From Krasilnikovia cinnamomea (GTDB taxonomy: Bacteria; Actinomycetota; Actinomycetes; Mycobacteriales; Micromonosporaceae), in NCBI RefSeq assembly GCF_004217545.1, contig NZ_SHKY01000001.1:4402001-4466000 (forward strand): a stretch of 64,000 bases of DNA, in the 5' to 3' direction. The notes beneath the pieces are model-generated. The model had not been told where the DNA came from. It did not search any database and saw nothing but the letters and a program-made list of their open reading frames with translations. Both the position numbers and the translations under genes were made by a program. Below, piece after piece: positions 18,875 to 27,312 of the stretch. Each line of letters begins with the position of its first letter. The first letter of the stretch is position 1.

Positions 18875-19987
18875 GTGAGTGCAGCCGACTATCCCGAACA
18901 GCTCAAGGCCCTCGACGCCACCCTGCGCAACATCGAGAACGTCCTCGACGTCGACAGGTTGCGCCGGGACAAGGCGGAGCTGGAGGAGCAGGCGTCCGCG
19001 CCGGACCTGTGGGACGACCAGGCCCGGGCCCAGGAGGTCAACTCCCGGCTGGCGTACGTCTCCGGGGAGATCTCCCGGCTGGAGAAGCTGCGTTCCCGCC
19101 TCGACGACGCGGGCCTGCTGCTGGAGCTGGGCGAGGCGGAGGCGGACGAGGCGTCGATCGCGGAGGTCGGCGACGAGATCGTCGCGCTGACCAAGGCCAT
19201 CGACGAGATGGAGGTCCGGACCCTGCTCTCCGGGGAGTACGACTCCCGGGAGGCGGTCGTGGCCATCCGGGCTGGTGCGGGCGGCGTGGACGCGGCGGAC
19301 TTCGCCGAGATGCTGCTGCGGATGTACCTGCGCTGGGCCGAGCGGCGCGGCTACCCCACGGAGGTCTACGACACCTCGTACGCCGAGGAGGCTGGGCTCA
19401 AGTCCGCCACCTTCGCGGTGAAGGTCCCGTACGCGTTCGGGACGTTGAGCGTCGAATCGGGCACCCACCGGCTGGTACGGATCAGCCCCTTCGACAACCA
19501 GGGGCGGCGCCAGACCAGCTTCGCCGGCGTCGAGGTGATGCCGGTGGTGGAGCAGACCGACCATATCGAGATCCCCGAGAACGAGATCCGGGTCGACGTC
19601 TACCGTTCGTCGGGGCCTGGTGGACAGAGCGTGAACACGACCGACTCCGCGGTGCGACTTACCCACGTCCCGACCGGCATCGTCGTCACGTGCCAGAACG
19701 AGAAGTCCCAACTGCAGAACAAGGCCTCCGCGATGCGGGTGCTGCAGGCCCGCCTGCTGGAGCGCAAGCGCCAGGAGGAGGAGGCCAAGCTGGCCGGCCT
19801 CAAACAGGACACCACGGGCTCCTGGGGCGATCAGATGCGGTCATACGTGCTGCATCCGTACCAGATGGTCAAGGATCTGCGGACCGAGCAGGAGACCGGC
19901 AACCCGTCCGCGGTCTTCGACGGGGAGATCGACGCCTTCATCGAGGCGGGCATCCGCTGGCGCAAGCAGAAGCAGCTCGCGGGCTGA
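18875..19987 (+). CDS. prfB: Peptide chain release factor 2
   Basis: 370-aa class I release factor reading UGA and UAA. The codon-recognition motif SPF is present in RISPFDNQGRR, and the catalytic GGQ lies in SSGPGGQSVNTTDSAVR. The N-terminal coiled-coil domain is complete. The gene is a single continuous frame with no in-frame UGA, so it lacks the autoregulatory +1 frameshift of many bacteria, as is normal in actinobacteria. The GTG at 18875 begins about 8 nt after a -10-like TAGTCT (18861-18866), so the mRNA may be leaderless. It is followed by ftsEX and smpB. Confidence 0.97.
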   Translation: MSAADYPEQLKALDATLRNIENVLDVDRLRRDKAELEEQASAPDLWDDQARAQEVNSRLAYVSGEISRLEKLRSRLDDAGLLLELGEAEADEASIAEVGDEIVALTKAIDEMEVRTLLSGEYDSREAVVAIRAGAGGVDAADFAEMLLRMYLRWAERRGYPTEVYDTSYAEEAGLKSATFAVKVPYAFGTLSVESGTHRLVRISPFDNQGRRQTSFAGVEVMPVVEQTDHIEIPENEIRVDVYRSSGPGGQSVNTTDSAVRLTHVPTGIVVTCQNEKSQLQNKASAMRVLQARLLERKRQEEEAKLAGLKQDTTGSWGDQMRSYVLHPYQMVKDLRTEQETGNPSAVFDGEIDAFIEAGIRWRKQKQLAG

Positions 19988-20050
19988 TCCGATCGGCCGT
20001 TCGGCGGGCCTGCGGTGATCGCCGGTGCAAAATTACCGGCCCCGGGCGGC

Positions 20051-20087
20051 TTGGCGTTTCGGTTACACCGCGTAGACTCTGCTCCCG
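20051..20087 (+). promoter_or_regulatory. Promoter of ftsE, probably giving a leaderless mRNA
   Basis: TTGGCG (20051-20056), 16-bp spacer and TAGACT (20073-20078) resemble a vegetative actinobacterial promoter. The -10 ends 8 nt before the ftsE GTG and no Shine-Dalgarno sequence lies between, so transcription would start at or next to the first codon. Confidence 0.65.
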
Positions 20088-20767
20088 TGATTCAGCTCGA
20101 GAACGTGACGAAGACGTACCCCAAGGCGTCTCGGCCGTCGCTGGACGATGTCAGCGTCGGTATCGAGAAGGGTGAGTTCGTCTTCTTCATCGGCCCCTCC
20201 GGTTCCGGCAAGTCGACGATCATCAAGCTGCTGCTGCACGAGGTCTCCCCGACCCACGGCCGTGTGATGGTCAACGCCAAGGACGTCACGTCCATGCGGT
20301 CCTGGAAGATCCCGCACTTCCGGCGCTCCATCGGCTGCGTGTTCCAGGACTTCCGGCTGCTGCCGAACCGTACGGCGTACGAGAACGTGGCGTTCGCCCT
20401 CGAGGTGATCGGCAAGACCAAGGCGGTCGCCCGCCGGGTCGTGCCCGAGGTGCTGGAGCTGGTCGGCCTCGGCGGCAAGGAGCACCGGTACCCGCACGAG
20501 CTCTCCGGTGGTGAGCAGCAGCGTGTCGCGGTCGCCCGGGCGTTCGTGAACCGGCCGCTGATCCTGCTGGCCGACGAGCCCACCGGAAACCTCGACCCGG
20601 ACACCTCCATCGAGATCATGCGGCTGCTGGACCGGATCAACCGGACCGGTACGACCGTCGTGATGGTCACGCACGACTCCAACATCGTCAACCAGATGCG
20701 CCGCCGGGTCATCGAGATCGAAAGCGGACGGATCGTTCGCGACCAGGCCCGTGGCGTCTACGGCTAG
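20087..20767 (+). CDS. ftsE: Cell division ATP-binding protein FtsE
   Basis: 226-aa ABC ATPase that with FtsX couples divisome state to peptidoglycan hydrolysis. It has Walker A GPSGSGKST, Q-loop CVFQDFRLLP, signature LSGGEQQRVAVARA, Walker B LLADEPTGNLD and switch His in MVTHDSN. The GTG gives VIQLENVTKTYP, matching the family start. The frame extends upstream but the promoter position argues against use of it. ftsX follows after 63 bp. Confidence 0.97.
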   Translation: MIQLENVTKTYPKASRPSLDDVSVGIEKGEFVFFIGPSGSGKSTIIKLLLHEVSPTHGRVMVNAKDVTSMRSWKIPHFRRSIGCVFQDFRLLPNRTAYENVAFALEVIGKTKAVARRVVPEVLELVGLGGKEHRYPHELSGGEQQRVAVARAFVNRPLILLADEPTGNLDPDTSIEIMRLLDRINRTGTTVVMVTHDSNIVNQMRRRVIEIESGRIVRDQARGVYG

Positions 20768-20830
20768 TGCCGGGCCCCGCAGAAGAGTCGTAATCGATGT
20801 GAGACGCGGAGTCCCGGAAGGAACCCCCCG

Positions 20831-21706
20831 ATGCGCCTGAAGTACGTCCTCAACGAGGTCCTCGTGGGCCTGTGGCGAAACGTCACGATGACGGTCGCCA
20901 TGATCATCACCATGTCGGTGTCGCTGACCATGCTCGGCGCCAGCGTGCTGATGTACATGCAGGTCGACCAGATGAAGAAGTACTACTACGGGGAGATCCA
21001 GGTCTCGATCTTCCTGAAGAAGGATGTCACCGACGCGCAGCGGACGGCCATCAACCAGGCGATCGACAACAACCCGCTGGTGCTCAGCAAGGAGTACGAG
21101 AGCCGTCAGCAGGCGTTCGAGAAGTTCAAGGTGCTCTGGCAGGATTCGCCGGACTTCGTCAAGTCGGTGACCCCGGACAGCCTGCCCGAGTCGTTCCGGG
21201 TCAAGCTGAAGAACCCGGAGGAGTACAAGACCTTCGCGGATCAGATCCAGAGCCAGCAGGGCATCCAGGACATCGTCGACCAGCGGCAGCTGCTCGACAA
21301 GGTGTTCAAGATCTTCAACTCGATCCAGCTGATGTCCCTCGTGACGGCCGCCGTGATGGCGCTGGCCGCGCTGTTGCTGGTGGGCAACACGATCCAGGTG
21401 GCCGCGTACAGCAAACGTCGCGAGGTGGCCGTCATGAAGCTGGTCGGCGCGTCCAACTGGTTCATCCAGGCGCCGTTCGTGCTGGAGGCGGTGGTGGCCG
21501 GCCTGATCGGCGCGATCTTCGGCTTCGTGGCGCTGTTCGTCGGAAAGCTGGTGCTGCTCGACGGGCAGCTGCAGGCGCTGACGAAGATCCTCACCCCCGT
21601 ACCCACCGGCAACGTCATGCTGATGTTGCCGCTGCTGGCGGCGGTCGGGGCCGGGGTCAGCGCGGTCACCGCGTGGGTGACGCTCCGCTTCTACCTGAAG
21701 GTCTGA
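20831..21706 (+). CDS. ftsX: Cell division protein FtsX
   Basis: 291-aa membrane partner of FtsE with the standard layout. Transmembrane helix 1 spans about 20-45. A large extracellular domain (about 47-165) holds the conserved central pair PDFVKSVTPDSLPESFRVKL. Three C-terminal helices follow from residue 170, with the MacB/FtsX-fold motif SKRREVAVMKLVGAS. In mycobacteria the extracellular domain activates an NlpC/P60 hydrolase. Here the next gene encodes an M23-type coiled-coil protein, an EnvC-like candidate. The ATG follows a GGAAGG. Confidence 0.96.
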   Translation: MRLKYVLNEVLVGLWRNVTMTVAMIITMSVSLTMLGASVLMYMQVDQMKKYYYGEIQVSIFLKKDVTDAQRTAINQAIDNNPLVLSKEYESRQQAFEKFKVLWQDSPDFVKSVTPDSLPESFRVKLKNPEEYKTFADQIQSQQGIQDIVDQRQLLDKVFKIFNSIQLMSLVTAAVMALAALLLVGNTIQVAAYSKRREVAVMKLVGASNWFIQAPFVLEAVVAGLIGAIFGFVALFVGKLVLLDGQLQALTKILTPVPTGNVMLMLPLLAAVGAGVSAVTAWVTLRFYLKV

Positions 21707-21759
21707 CAAGGGCCGCGTACGCACCTTTGTTGCGATTAGTCAGTATATGGTGACCCCTC

Positions 21760-23025
21760 GTGAGGGGTCTCCCGCGACGTAGCCGGTCCGCGCTGCTCGG
21801 CGCCTGCCTGGCCGTGCTCACCACGGCCGGGCTCGGCCTGGCCGGACCGGCCCCCGCGGCGGCCGATAGCAAGGACGACCTGCGGCGCGCCACCCGGGCC
21901 GTCCAGCGGGCCGAGGCCGTACTGGAGAACGCCACCACGGCCGCCCGGTCCGCCGCCCGCCGCCTCACGGTCGCCACGGCCGCCCTGCCCGCCGCCCAGC
22001 GCCGGGTCGCCACGGCCCGGGGCGCGGTGGCCGCCACGCAGACCGTGGCCAACACCGCCCGCCGCCGCGCCGACGCCACCCGCGCCGCGTACCGGGTGGC
22101 CGCCGATCGCTTCGCCGCCGCCGAACGCCGGGTCGAGCAGGGCCGCGAACGGGTCGACGAGATCGCCACCGCCACCTACATGGGCGCGGGCTTCACCGGC
22201 GTGAACGTGCTGATCAGCGCCACCGGGCCGCAGGACCTCCTGGACCGGATGAGCCTGGTCGGCCAGGTCATGGCCAAGCAGCAGGACGAGGTCGACGCCC
22301 TGGTCGAGGCCCGGCGCGACGTCCGCAGCGAGCAGGACCGGGCCGGGCTCGCCCGGCGCGTCGCCGACGAGGCCGCCCGCGCCGCCGCCGACAAGCTCGC
22401 CAGCGCCCGTACGGCGCAGGTCAGGGCCGAGCAGGCCCGGGTGGCCGTGGTCCGGCTGACCCAGTACCGGCGTACCGCGTTCCGGGCCGCCCGGGCGCAG
22501 CGCGCCGCCGTCCTGGAGCGCTACCGCGAGGCCAAGGTGCAGGAACAGCGCATCCGGGAGGCCCTGCGCCGCGCCCAGAACGGCCCCGACGCCATCCGCG
22601 GGGTGTACGTCGGCGGGCAACTGCTGATGCCCGTTCGCGGCGCCTGGAAGTCCAGCGACTTCGGCTGGCGCTACGACCCGTGGTTCCACGTGTGGCAGTT
22701 GCACGCCGGCACGGACTTCGCCGCCGACAGCGGCACCCCGATCCGGGCCGCCGCCGCGGGCCGGGTCATCCAGGCCGGCTGGTACGGCGGATACGGCAAC
22801 TACACCTGCATCAGCCATGGCCGGCTCCAGGGCGCGGGCTTCACCACCTGCTACGGCCACCAGTCCAGGATCGGAGTGCACCCCGGCCAGTACGTCAGCC
22901 GTGGCGAAGTCATCGGCCGGGTCGGCAGCACCGGCGCGTCCACCGGCGCGCATCTGCACTTCGAGACCCGCATCGGCGGCGTACCGCGAAACCCGCTGCG
23001 CTACCTGCCGGGCTGTCTCTGCTGA
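21760..23025 (+). CDS. Secreted coiled-coil M23 metallopeptidase (EnvC-like)
   Basis: 421-aa exported protein. A signal peptide ends near GPAPAAADS (residue 35 or so). A long Ala/Arg-rich coiled coil covers about 38-275. The C-terminal M23 LytM domain (about 285-421) carries zinc-binding HAGTDFAAD (H and D) and HLHFE. These residues appear intact, so it may be catalytically active or regulate another hydrolase. Position directly after ftsX suggests it is the FtsEX-controlled peptidoglycan hydrolase activator. The GTG start has no clear Shine-Dalgarno; other starts in frame are further inside. Confidence 0.88.
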   Translation: MRGLPRRSRSALLGACLAVLTTAGLGLAGPAPAAADSKDDLRRATRAVQRAEAVLENATTAARSAARRLTVATAALPAAQRRVATARGAVAATQTVANTARRRADATRAAYRVAADRFAAAERRVEQGRERVDEIATATYMGAGFTGVNVLISATGPQDLLDRMSLVGQVMAKQQDEVDALVEARRDVRSEQDRAGLARRVADEAARAAADKLASARTAQVRAEQARVAVVRLTQYRRTAFRAARAQRAAVLERYREAKVQEQRIREALRRAQNGPDAIRGVYVGGQLLMPVRGAWKSSDFGWRYDPWFHVWQLHAGTDFAADSGTPIRAAAAGRVIQAGWYGGYGNYTCISHGRLQGAGFTTCYGHQSRIGVHPGQYVSRGEVIGRVGSTGASTGAHLHFETRIGGVPRNPLRYLPGCLC

Positions 23026-23094
23026 GCGGTAGCATGGACAGGCCCGGTGCGGTCCGCGCCGGCCTTTTCTTTGCTTCTCAGGGGGTCGTCGGTC

Positions 23095-23571
23095 ATGCCA
23101 CGCGAGCAGGGGCGCAAGGTCGTGGCCTCGAACCGCAAGGCTCGCCACGACTACGCCATCCTCGACACGTACGAGGCCGGGATGGCCCTCACTGGCACCG
23201 AGGTCAAGTCGCTGCGCGCCGGGCGGGCCTCGCTCGTGGACGCGTTCGGCCACGAGAGCAACGGCGAGATCTTCCTGCACGGGATGCACATCCCCGAGTA
23301 CACCCAGGGCACCTGGACGAACCACGAGCCGCGCCGGGTGCGCAAGCTGCTGCTCAACCGCGACGAGATCAACAAGATGATCGGGAAGCTGCGGGAGAGC
23401 GGCCTGACCCTCGTGCCGCTGTCGGTCTACTTCCACAACGGGTACGCGAAGGTCGAGCTCGGCCTGGCCAAGGGCAAGAAGAGCTACGACAAGCGGCAGG
23501 ACATGGCCGCCCGGGACGCCCAGCGTGAGATCACCCGGGCCATGGGCCGCCGCAGCAAGGGCATGGACTGA
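23095..23571 (+). CDS. smpB: SsrA-binding protein SmpB
   Basis: 158-aa tmRNA-binding protein. The beta-barrel core has NRKARHDYAILDTYEAGMAL and the conserved GTEVKSLRAGRASL. The C-terminal tail KKSYDKRQDMAARDAQREI enters the decoding centre during trans-translation. The ATG at 23095 gives MPREQGRKVVASNRKA, a normal N-terminus; the upstream in-frame ATG at 23047 is less likely. It lies 103 bp before ssrA, the gene for its RNA partner. Confidence 0.97.
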   Translation: MPREQGRKVVASNRKARHDYAILDTYEAGMALTGTEVKSLRAGRASLVDAFGHESNGEIFLHGMHIPEYTQGTWTNHEPRRVRKLLLNRDEINKMIGKLRESGLTLVPLSVYFHNGYAKVELGLAKGKKSYDKRQDMAARDAQREITRAMGRRSKGMD

Positions 23572-23674
23572 CCCGGCGTGAACGGCGCCACACGCGTGGC
23601 GCGGTGATACCGGAATGACCCGCGAGCCGGGAGACGTTAGGCTAGTACGTCCGCACACCTGTGCGGCGCGACTA

Positions 23675-24053
23675 GGGGGTGACTGGTTTCGACTTCGTAC
23701 GTGGAGACAGGGGAAGCGAGCCGAGGAAGCCGACGTCGTCTCGAGAATCGGTCGTCGGAAAACAATAAGCGCCAACGAAAAGGTTGCCGCTGACCAGTAC
23801 GCTCTCGCCGCCTGAGGCAAGTAGCGTGGTCTGTCGGTCTGGGAGCGCCTCCGTCCCAGTCACCGGCATCAGCTAGGAGGCTGGCCAATCGGACCCGGTC
23901 GCGGGGTCCGTGCGGCGAGATCAATCTGCGACTGGGCCCGTCACACCAACTTGCTCACGTGATTGGTGGGGCCGAGTAGAGGCATAGTGAGCTGCGCTCG
24001 GAGAAGCCCTGACAAAGCAACGAAGGACCCGGGTTCGATTCCCGGCACCTCCA
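23675..24053 (+). ncRNA. ssrA: Transfer-messenger RNA (tmRNA)
   Basis: The 5' end GGGGGUG pairs with CACCUCC near the 3' end (one G-U pair), followed by discriminator A at 24053; CCA is not encoded. The T arm includes GGGTTCGATTCCC. The tag reading frame is at 23771-23815, resuming at GCC and encoding ANEKVAADQYALAA before TGA, with the typical degradation signal YALAA. Length is 379 nt. It rescues stalled ribosomes together with SmpB. Confidence 0.95.
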
Positions 24054-24067
24054 CTGCAAGATCATGA

Positions 24068-24099
24068 ATGTGGCGCCGACCAGAAGGTCGGCGCCACAT
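24068..24099 (+). terminator. Terminator of ssrA
   Basis: Perfect 14-bp stem ATGTGGCGCCGACC with its complement and AGAA loop, 14 nt after the tmRNA 3' end. Confidence 0.85.
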
Positions 24100-24162
24100 C
24101 TGTCTGAAGTTCAGGACACCTGACACCTCGTGACCGCTATCAGTACGTCGAGCGGGTGCCGC

Positions 24163-24975
24163 CTACGGCAGGTCGAAGGGCAGCTTGATGCCGTCCAGGG
24201 TGCCCGCGCACGCGCAGGTCCGCTCCGTGGGCAGCGTCGCGACCGCCTCCAGCAGCACGTCACGCAGGCGGGCCGTGTTCGCCGAGAAGACCGAGAAGAC
24301 CTCCTCCATGGTCACGCCGTGGTCGCCCTCCACCCCGGCGTCCAGGTCGGTGACGAGCGCGATCGACGAGTAGCACAGCGCCAGCTCCCGGGCGAGCACC
24401 GCCTCCGGGTGGGCCGTCATGTTGACGATCGTGCCGCCGATCGCCGAGAACCAGCGCGACTCGGCCCGGGTGGAGAACCGCGGCCCCTGTACGACCACCA
24501 CCGTGCCGCCGTCCACCGCCTCGATGCCCTGCCGCGCACCGGCCGCCAGCACGGCCCGCCGCCCCTGCGGGCAGTACGGGTCCGCGAACGACACGTGCAC
24601 CGCCCCGGTGTCGTAGTACGTCTGCTCCCGGCCGCTGGTCCGGTCGATCAACTGATCCGGCACGACGAACGTGCCCGGCCCCAGCTCAGGCCGCAGCCCA
24701 CCCACCGCGCACGGCGCGATGATCTGGCGTACGCCCATTGACCTCAGGGCCCACAGATTGGCCCGATAGGGGATCTTGTGCGGCGGGAACCGGTGGTCGC
24801 GGCCGTGCCGGGGCAGGAACGCGACCCGGCGCCCGCCGACCTCCGCCACGGTGATCTTGTCCGAGGGCGACCCGTACGGCGTGGACACCTCGTGCTCGGT
24901 CGCGTCGTCCAGAAGGGCGTACAGCCCGGACCCGCCGATCACCCCGACGTCTGCCACCAAAGATGCCTCGGTCAT
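24163..24975 (-). CDS. mtnP: S-methyl-5'-thioadenosine phosphorylase
   Basis: 270-aa MTAP-family nucleoside phosphorylase that splits methylthioadenosine to adenine and methylthioribose-1-phosphate in methionine salvage. It has the phosphate site GVIGGSGLY, the loop LPRHGRDHRFPPHKIPYRAN, and the purine/ribose-site segment GPRFSTRAESRWF, then VNMTAHPEAVLARE. A serine of GGSG and the RHG motif are in place. The C-terminus includes a Cys-Ala-Cys pair (ERTCACAGTL) seen in actinobacterial members. No other methionine-salvage gene is adjacent. Confidence 0.9.
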   Translation of the reverse strand: MTEASLVADVGVIGGSGLYALLDDATEHEVSTPYGSPSDKITVAEVGGRRVAFLPRHGRDHRFPPHKIPYRANLWALRSMGVRQIIAPCAVGGLRPELGPGTFVVPDQLIDRTSGREQTYYDTGAVHVSFADPYCPQGRRAVLAAGARQGIEAVDGGTVVVVQGPRFSTRAESRWFSAIGGTIVNMTAHPEAVLARELALCYSSIALVTDLDAGVEGDHGVTMEEVFSVFSANTARLRDVLLEAVATLPTERTCACAGTLDGIKLPFDLP

Positions 24976-25133
24976 GTCCAGACCTTATCGGTGGCCTGAG
25001 ACGCAGGCTAATGTGCGATGCATGGCGTTGACTGCTTCCACGGTCACGGCCCGGGCGATCCCGCGCCCGGCGTACCGCCGCGGGCAACGGGGGTGCCGTG
25101 CATAGCGAGGAACAGCGGATCGGAGGCCGGTCG

Positions 25134-25691
25134 ATGGAGTCGATGACCGGTCAGTTGCTGGTCGCGACGCCCACGCTCAAAGATCCCAATTTCGACCGTA
25201 CGGTGGTCCTGCTTGTCGCGCACGAAGCCGGTGGCGCCCTCGGCGTGGTCCTCAACCGCGCGACCGAGGTGCCCGTGGCCGACGTGCTCGGCGGCTGGGG
25301 CGAACTGGCGGGTGAACCGCCGGTGCTGTTCGAGGGCGGCCCGGTGCAGCCCGAGTCCGCCATCTGCCTCGCCCGCACCCGCCCGGAGGTGACGAAGCGG
25401 GTGTCCGGTTTCCATCAGGTGTCCGGGGCGCTGGGCACGGTCGACCTCTCGATCGATCCGGAGCGGCTGCGCGAGAGTCTGGCCGGGATCCGGGTCTTCG
25501 CCGGATACTCGGGCTGGTCGGCGGGTCAGTTGGAGAGTGAGATCTCCTCCGGGTCGTGGTTCGTGTTCGACGCGCTGCCGGGCGATCCGTTCGTGAGCCG
25601 GCCGGACGACCTGTGGGCGATGGTGCTGCGGAGGCAGGGCGACATCCTGGCCGCGGTCGCCCATTTCCCGCCGGACGTCTCCCTGAACTGA
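25134..25691 (+). CDS. YqgE/AlgH family protein (UPF0301)
   Basis: 185-aa protein with the family N-terminus GQLLVATPTLKDPNFDRTVV, then AHEAGGALGVVLNR, FEGGPVQPES and RVFAGYSGWSAGQLE. The fold is known but the biochemical function is not. The ATG at 25134 is chosen because GGAGG lies 7 nt upstream; a GTG at 25098 would add 12 residues without similarity. It is the last core gene before tRNA-Ala and the accessory region. Confidence 0.9.
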   Translation: MESMTGQLLVATPTLKDPNFDRTVVLLVAHEAGGALGVVLNRATEVPVADVLGGWGELAGEPPVLFEGGPVQPESAICLARTRPEVTKRVSGFHQVSGALGTVDLSIDPERLRESLAGIRVFAGYSGWSAGQLESEISSGSWFVFDALPGDPFVSRPDDLWAMVLRRQGDILAAVAHFPPDVSLN

Positions 25692-25775
25692 CGCGCCCGA
25701 ACCGGGGCCCTGCGCGGGGGTGGTCCGCCGGGGTGTGTACTATTCCGTGAGTGCCCGGGTGACCGGGTTCCGCAA

Positions 25776-25848
25776 GGGGCTGTGGCGCAGCTGGTAGCGC
25801 ACCACACTGGCAGTGTGGGGGTCAGGGGTTCGAGTCCCCTCAGCTCCA
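25776..25848 (+). tRNA. tRNA-Ala (anticodon GGC)
   Basis: 73-nt cloverleaf. The acceptor is GGGGCTG with CAGCTCC. The D arm contains GCGCAGCTGGTAGCGC, the anticodon stem CCACA/TGTGG has loop CTGGCAG (anticodon GGC), and the T arm is AGGGGTTCGAGTCCCCT. The discriminator is A. CCA is not encoded. Its 3' half is the apparent attachment site of the following element. Confidence 0.95.
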
Positions 25849-25850
25849 CC
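25806..25850 (+). repeat. Left attachment-like repeat (attL)
   Basis: From the anticodon loop to the tRNA 3' end. It matches 31146-31190 over the whole length with one inserted T and a few substitutions; CTGGCAGTGTGGGGGT and TTCGAGTCCCCTCAGCTC are identical. Similarity continues beyond the tRNA into the hairpin and the integrase 3' end. Confidence 0.75.
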
Positions 25851-25867
25851 CCTTGATATGACAGGCA

Positions 25868-25907
25868 AACGCCCTGGTCGGGACCATGATCCCGGAGCCA
25901 GGGCGTT
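25868..25907. terminator. Hairpin between tRNA-Ala and integrase remnant
   Basis: AACGCCCTGG pairs with CCAGGGCGTT around an inner partly paired segment. Likely a two-way terminator for the tRNA and the opposing integrase. A related hairpin follows the second att-like copy at 31208-31247. Confidence 0.65.
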
Positions 25908-25921
25908 CGTCGTTCCGGCGG

Positions 25922-26580
25922 TTAACCGGCCTCGCGTGCCACTAACGTGCCACTAGGGTCCGTGATCTTGCTTCGTGCCTCCTCGATCAAGTCGTCCAGT
26001 GCCGCCGCGATCGCGTGATCCCGGTCTCGTGTGGCGTGCTGGTAGATCATCGCGGCGCGCGTGCTGGAGTGACCGATCCGGGCCATCAACTCCTTGAGCG
26101 TCGCGCCGCTGTGCGCCGACCAGGTGCTCCCTGTATGCCGTAGATCGTGAAGGTGAAGGTCGGTCTCGTCCGGGACGCCTGCCCGCTTGACCGCTGCCCG
26201 CCACACGCGGTTGAAGTTGCGCCGCCGGGGGATGCCGCCCATCGGTCCGATGAAGAGGCGGCCATCGCGGCCGGGCTGGGCGTAGTGCTCCAGGTGTGTC
26301 TCGATGTCGCCGCGCAGACCGGAGGCTGATGGGCCGCTTGTCCGCCTCTGATTTCGGGTCGCCGTCGGCCTGGGTGCCGTCCTGCATCTCGGCGGTGGCG
26401 AGCCGTATCCGCAGTTCCATCTTGGTGAGGTTGATGTTGTCGCGGCGCAGCGCGACCAGCTCCCCGAACCGTAGCTGCGCGTAGCGGCGAAGAGGATCAT
26501 CAGCCAATATCGCGGCTGGATGCTCTCAGCGATAGCGAAGACCTGGTAAATGCGCCCGAAACGGGCCGCCAACGCCGCCG
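25922..26580 (-). pseudogene. Tyrosine recombinase (integrase), frameshifted and N-terminally truncated
   Basis: The catalytic domain of an actinomycete tRNA-type integrase can be followed in pieces. AIAESIQPRYWLMILFA is in one frame, QLRFGELVALRRDNINLTKM with the first catalytic Arg in another, and the rest back in the first frame. That last part has HDLRHTGSTWSAHSGAT (His-x-x-Arg), RIGHSSTRAAMIYQHAT (His and the nucleophile Tyr) and the C-terminus SGTLVAREAG. Frameshifts fall near 26486 and 26327. The N-terminal arm-binding and SAM-like domains are absent upstream of about 26580. It is therefore inactive as it stands, unless the sequence has errors. It reads toward tRNA-Ala, as expected for its att site. 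Confidence 0.85.
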
Positions 26581-26590
26581 ACCAGGGCGT

Positions 26591-26626
26591 CATGCCCGCC
26601 CGGCCGGGGATGGCCGGGCGGGCATG
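26591..26626. terminator. Perfect hairpin at the integrase break point
   Basis: 15-bp perfect stem CATGCCCGCCCGGCC with its complement and GGGGAT loop, exactly where integrase similarity ends. It looks like the terminator of a lost gene brought next to the truncated integrase. Confidence 0.6.
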
Positions 26627-26753
26627 CCAACGCCCGTCGGCTGGCGTGCATTGCGGAATACGTCGGGCCGCCAGGTAACAGCAGCACACGGTCCACAACG
26701 CGGCCTGCGGTACGTCGTGGGTCGCGGTGGCGGCGACTCGGTAGGTTGCGGCT

Positions 26754-27101
26754 GTGGATGACCTCCAACCTGCTTGCCCAGTCTGCCAACGTCCCGAACT
26801 TCGCCGCCTGGACGAGGGCCGCAGGCATTGTCTCTGGTGCCATGCGTGGATCCTCGAGCAGGACGGCGCTTTCGCCTCGTTGCGTTACCGCCCCGTGTAT
26901 GAGCGTTGGGCCGCATGCCTATTGCGCGATGAGAGCGACCTCCGTGAACATGCATTCAGCGCCGAAGCGACGCTGTGCGGCATACCGGAGGACAAGGTTG
27001 CGGTGCATCGACACCTCTGGTGTCCCGGTCAGAGTAGCTGCCGGAAGTGCGCCGAGCGGGCAGCGGTGATTGACGGACGGTGGCCGGTCGAAGCACGTTG
27101 A
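26754..27101 (+). CDS. Small cysteine-rich (zinc-ribbon-like) protein
   Basis: 115 aa from a GTG. It has two CxxC pairs near the N-terminus (CPVC at about 8-11 and CLWC at about 26-29) and a second set of cysteines toward the end (CPGQSSCRKC), the layout of one or two zinc ribbons. Base composition by codon position is compatible with coding but GC is lower than in core genes. No Shine-Dalgarno sequence is clear, and the neighbours on either side are remnants. I do not recognise the family. Possibly a nucleic-acid-binding accessory protein of the element. Confidence 0.5.
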   Translation: MDDLQPACPVCQRPELRRLDEGRRHCLWCHAWILEQDGAFASLRYRPVYERWAACLLRDESDLREHAFSAEATLCGIPEDKVAVHRHLWCPGQSSCRKCAERAAVIDGRWPVEAR

Positions 27102-27312
27102 CGGAGATCAAGCGAGACGCTCTTCGTGTGGTGGCGATGATCCAGGCCGGCTCCCTGCGAGGGTTGGTGGGAGCCAGCCCGGGAGCGTACGGGGTCGCGC
27201 AGCAGCGGACTTCTGTGGACGTACGCGGACAGGTATGCGCAGTTCAAGCACCATAAGGGCCAAGGTCATCCGCGTTGTTGATCTCTTTGACGGAAGAGGT
27301 CCTCCACCCCGC

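Noticed and set aside
18875..19987. Programmed +1 frameshift in prfB
   Set aside because: The coding frame is continuous with no in-frame UGA near codon 26, so the usual autoregulation is absent.
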